DNA of 6,798 bases from Thiotrichaceae bacterium (GTDB taxonomy: Bacteria; Pseudomonadota; Gammaproteobacteria; Thiotrichales; Thiotrichaceae), in the NCBI GenBank assembly GCA_024762625.1, contig JANTHA010000114.1:1-6798 (forward strand), written 5' to 3'. The first letter of the stretch is position 1; each line of letters begins with the position of its first letter. The notes beneath the pieces are model-generated. The model made no database searches. It was not told the origin of the DNA and saw only the letters and a program-made list of their open reading frames with translations. Shown piece after piece: positions 6,775 to 6,798 of this stretch. The translations under genes were made by a program, and so were the position numbers.

Positions 6775-6798
6775 CCTTGAACTGAACCAAAATCTAAA

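Overview
The window holds a complete Pst high-affinity phosphate uptake operon, pstS-pstC-pstA-pstB-phoU, all on the + strand. It is preceded by an unrelated-looking gene for a secreted c-type cytochrome with two haem-binding motifs. The organism looks like a Gram-negative proteobacterium. PstS keeps every phosphate-contacting residue of the E. coli protein at a constant numbering offset and has a Sec signal peptide, as expected for a periplasmic binding protein, and a proteobacterial-type Pho box lies upstream of pstS. Moderate base composition plus a periplasmic cytochrome lipoprotein would fit a respiratory beta- or gammaproteobacterium. That placement is inference; the sequence does not fix the taxon.

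Layout: 1-141 is an AT-rich leader in which no promoter can be called with confidence. 142-1839 encodes a 565-residue putative lipoprotein with two CXXCH haem c sites and three calcium-loop-like motifs; I do not recognise its family. 1840-2019 is the pstS control region, with a Pho box (1862-1879), a -10 candidate at the right spacing and a leader of about 120 nt. pstS (2020-3093) is followed by a perfect 12-bp hairpin with a T-rich tail (3128-3165) just before pstC. pstC, pstA, pstB and phoU are then tightly packed, with an 11-bp gap, a 4-bp ATGA overlap and an 18-bp gap. 6664-6798 is an AT-rich tail with one short perfect palindrome and no gene.

How the genes work together: PstS captures phosphate in the periplasm and delivers it to the PstC/PstA channel, and PstB dimers hydrolyse ATP to drive import. 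In studied bacteria PhoU links the transporter to PhoR/PhoB signalling, and PhoB-phosphate binds the Pho box to switch the operon on when phosphate is scarce. phoB and phoR are not in the window. The hairpin after pstS probably gives more PstS than membrane components.

The window is mostly a conventional operon, and I do not see a clearly new multi-gene system. The points most worth a second look are the unrecognised dihaem protein and a PhoU whose second domain has lost its usual metal-binding signature while the first keeps it.
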